DNA of 64,000 bases. It comes from Aporrectodea caliginosa (taxonomy: Eukaryota; Annelida; Clitellata; Crassiclitellata; Lumbricidae). The stretch covers positions 2,055,501-2,119,500 of the forward strand of contig JACEVL010000519.1 of the NCBI GenBank assembly GCA_020284085.1. The letters are read 5' to 3'. Below are positions 63,072-64,000 of the stretch, piece by piece. A program made the position numbers and the translations under genes. Positions within the stretch are counted from its first letter, which is position 1. Each line of letters starts with the position of its first letter. Below the pieces are notes generated by a model that was not told where the DNA came from, ran no database searches, and was given only the letters and a program-made list of their open reading frames with translations.

Positions 63072-63138
63072 ATGTATGTATATATGTATGTATATATGTA
63101 TGTATGTATGTATGCATGTATGTATGTAAATATGTATG

Positions 63139-63170
<32 letters not shown>

Positions 63171-63240
63171 CATGTATGTATATATGTATGTAATGTATGC
63201 ATGCATGTATGCATATGTATGTATGTATGTATGTATGTTA
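63072..63240. repeat. (ATGT)n microsatellite
   Basis: TATG units with TATATG and CATG variants. Confidence 0.95.
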
Positions 63241-63430
63241 TGTTTGTCTTTATGTCTGGCTGTTAGTCCGTCTTTCTGTATGTGCCCTTGTGTGTATGAA
63301 TGAATACAACGCATTGAATGCAAACCTAATCAAATCGGTAGCCATCCTCTCACACGACTGCAACCCAATATCAGCCATCAACCTTGATATAGGCGCAAAC
63401 ACACACAAACATACACACACGCACACGCAC

Positions 63431-63726
<296 letters not shown>

Positions 63727-63729
63727 TCA

Positions 63730-64000
63730 CACACCTAGCACCACAATTATATTTATATCAAATTATATGGCGACGCATACATCATACTGGCCCAGTGGCC
63801 CTCCATTTTGAATATAATGGAGCCTTATGGGGTCAAAAGTGCGTTGAGGAAGAATTCCGATTATTCCATACGAAAGAAAATGAACATTGAAGACCGTCTA
63901 CATCTGTTTAGATAGAAATGAGAAGCTGAAAGCGGCGACAGCGTTGAGTGGTCTATGGAATGCCATACTCTCGAAATCTCTTAAAATTCTCCAATCACGT
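63730..64000. other. Window end; nothing recognised
   Basis: Non-repetitive sequence without an open frame of note. It could belong to a feature continuing beyond the window. Confidence 0.4.

Overview
The window is eukaryotic and looks like a marine invertebrate. Two multi-exon genes have GT-AG introns in the kilobase range, and the DNA between them is crowded with non-LTR retrotransposon remains, tRNA-derived SINEs, short DNA transposons and long microsatellites. The palindrome TAGGCCTA is frequent in the right half. Both that and the L2/CR1-like repeats fit an echinoderm-like or other non-vertebrate deuterostome, but this is a weak inference from general style. Both genes lie on the minus strand.

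Gene 1 (4088-31392, minus) is a full MARK/Par-1 polarity kinase. It has 19 coding exon positions giving about 843 residues: N-terminal kinase domain, UBA, long spacer and C-terminal KA1 domain. Every splice phase was checked by hand and the reading frame closes. One exon position is present twice (19286-19385 and 17188-17284). The two copies have the same phases but different sequence, and using both or neither breaks the frame, so they behave like mutually exclusive exons for the kinase-UBA linker. The introns hold a nearly intact L2/CR1-like LINE (about 7430-11217, plus strand, in intron 16), hAT and other DNA elements, and six copies of a 61-63 bp TTAA-flanked hairpin. All six hairpins share one orientation. 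Five lie 82-210 nt downstream of a 5' splice site and one lies in the 3' UTR.

The stretch 31.4-50.2 kb has no supported host gene. It holds a 3.0 kb hAT-like element with a perfect 8-bp target duplication that carries a 381-codon ORF unlike a hAT transposase, a minus-strand LINE reverse-transcriptase fragment, minisatellites, and several non-autonomous hAT elements with their target duplications.

Gene 2 (50236-61232, minus) is a three-exon globin with introns at the classical B12.2 and G7.0 positions. The protein appears to begin MGC, a dual-acylation signal as in globin X. The proximal F8 histidine is kept, but CD1 Phe is His and E7 His is Ala. Exon 1 needs a one-base frame correction in a purine-rich tract. 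Intron 2 holds a long plus-strand LINE relic broken by two related hAT elements. Exon 1 sits between two copies of a ~0.5 kb direct duplication.

Simple repeats are very uneven: few in 1-32 kb, very dense in 45-64 kb. Most long open frames there are microsatellite artefacts. Three LINE frame breaks and the globin break all look like loss of one base in a homopolymer or purine run, so assembly error should be considered before calling them mutations.
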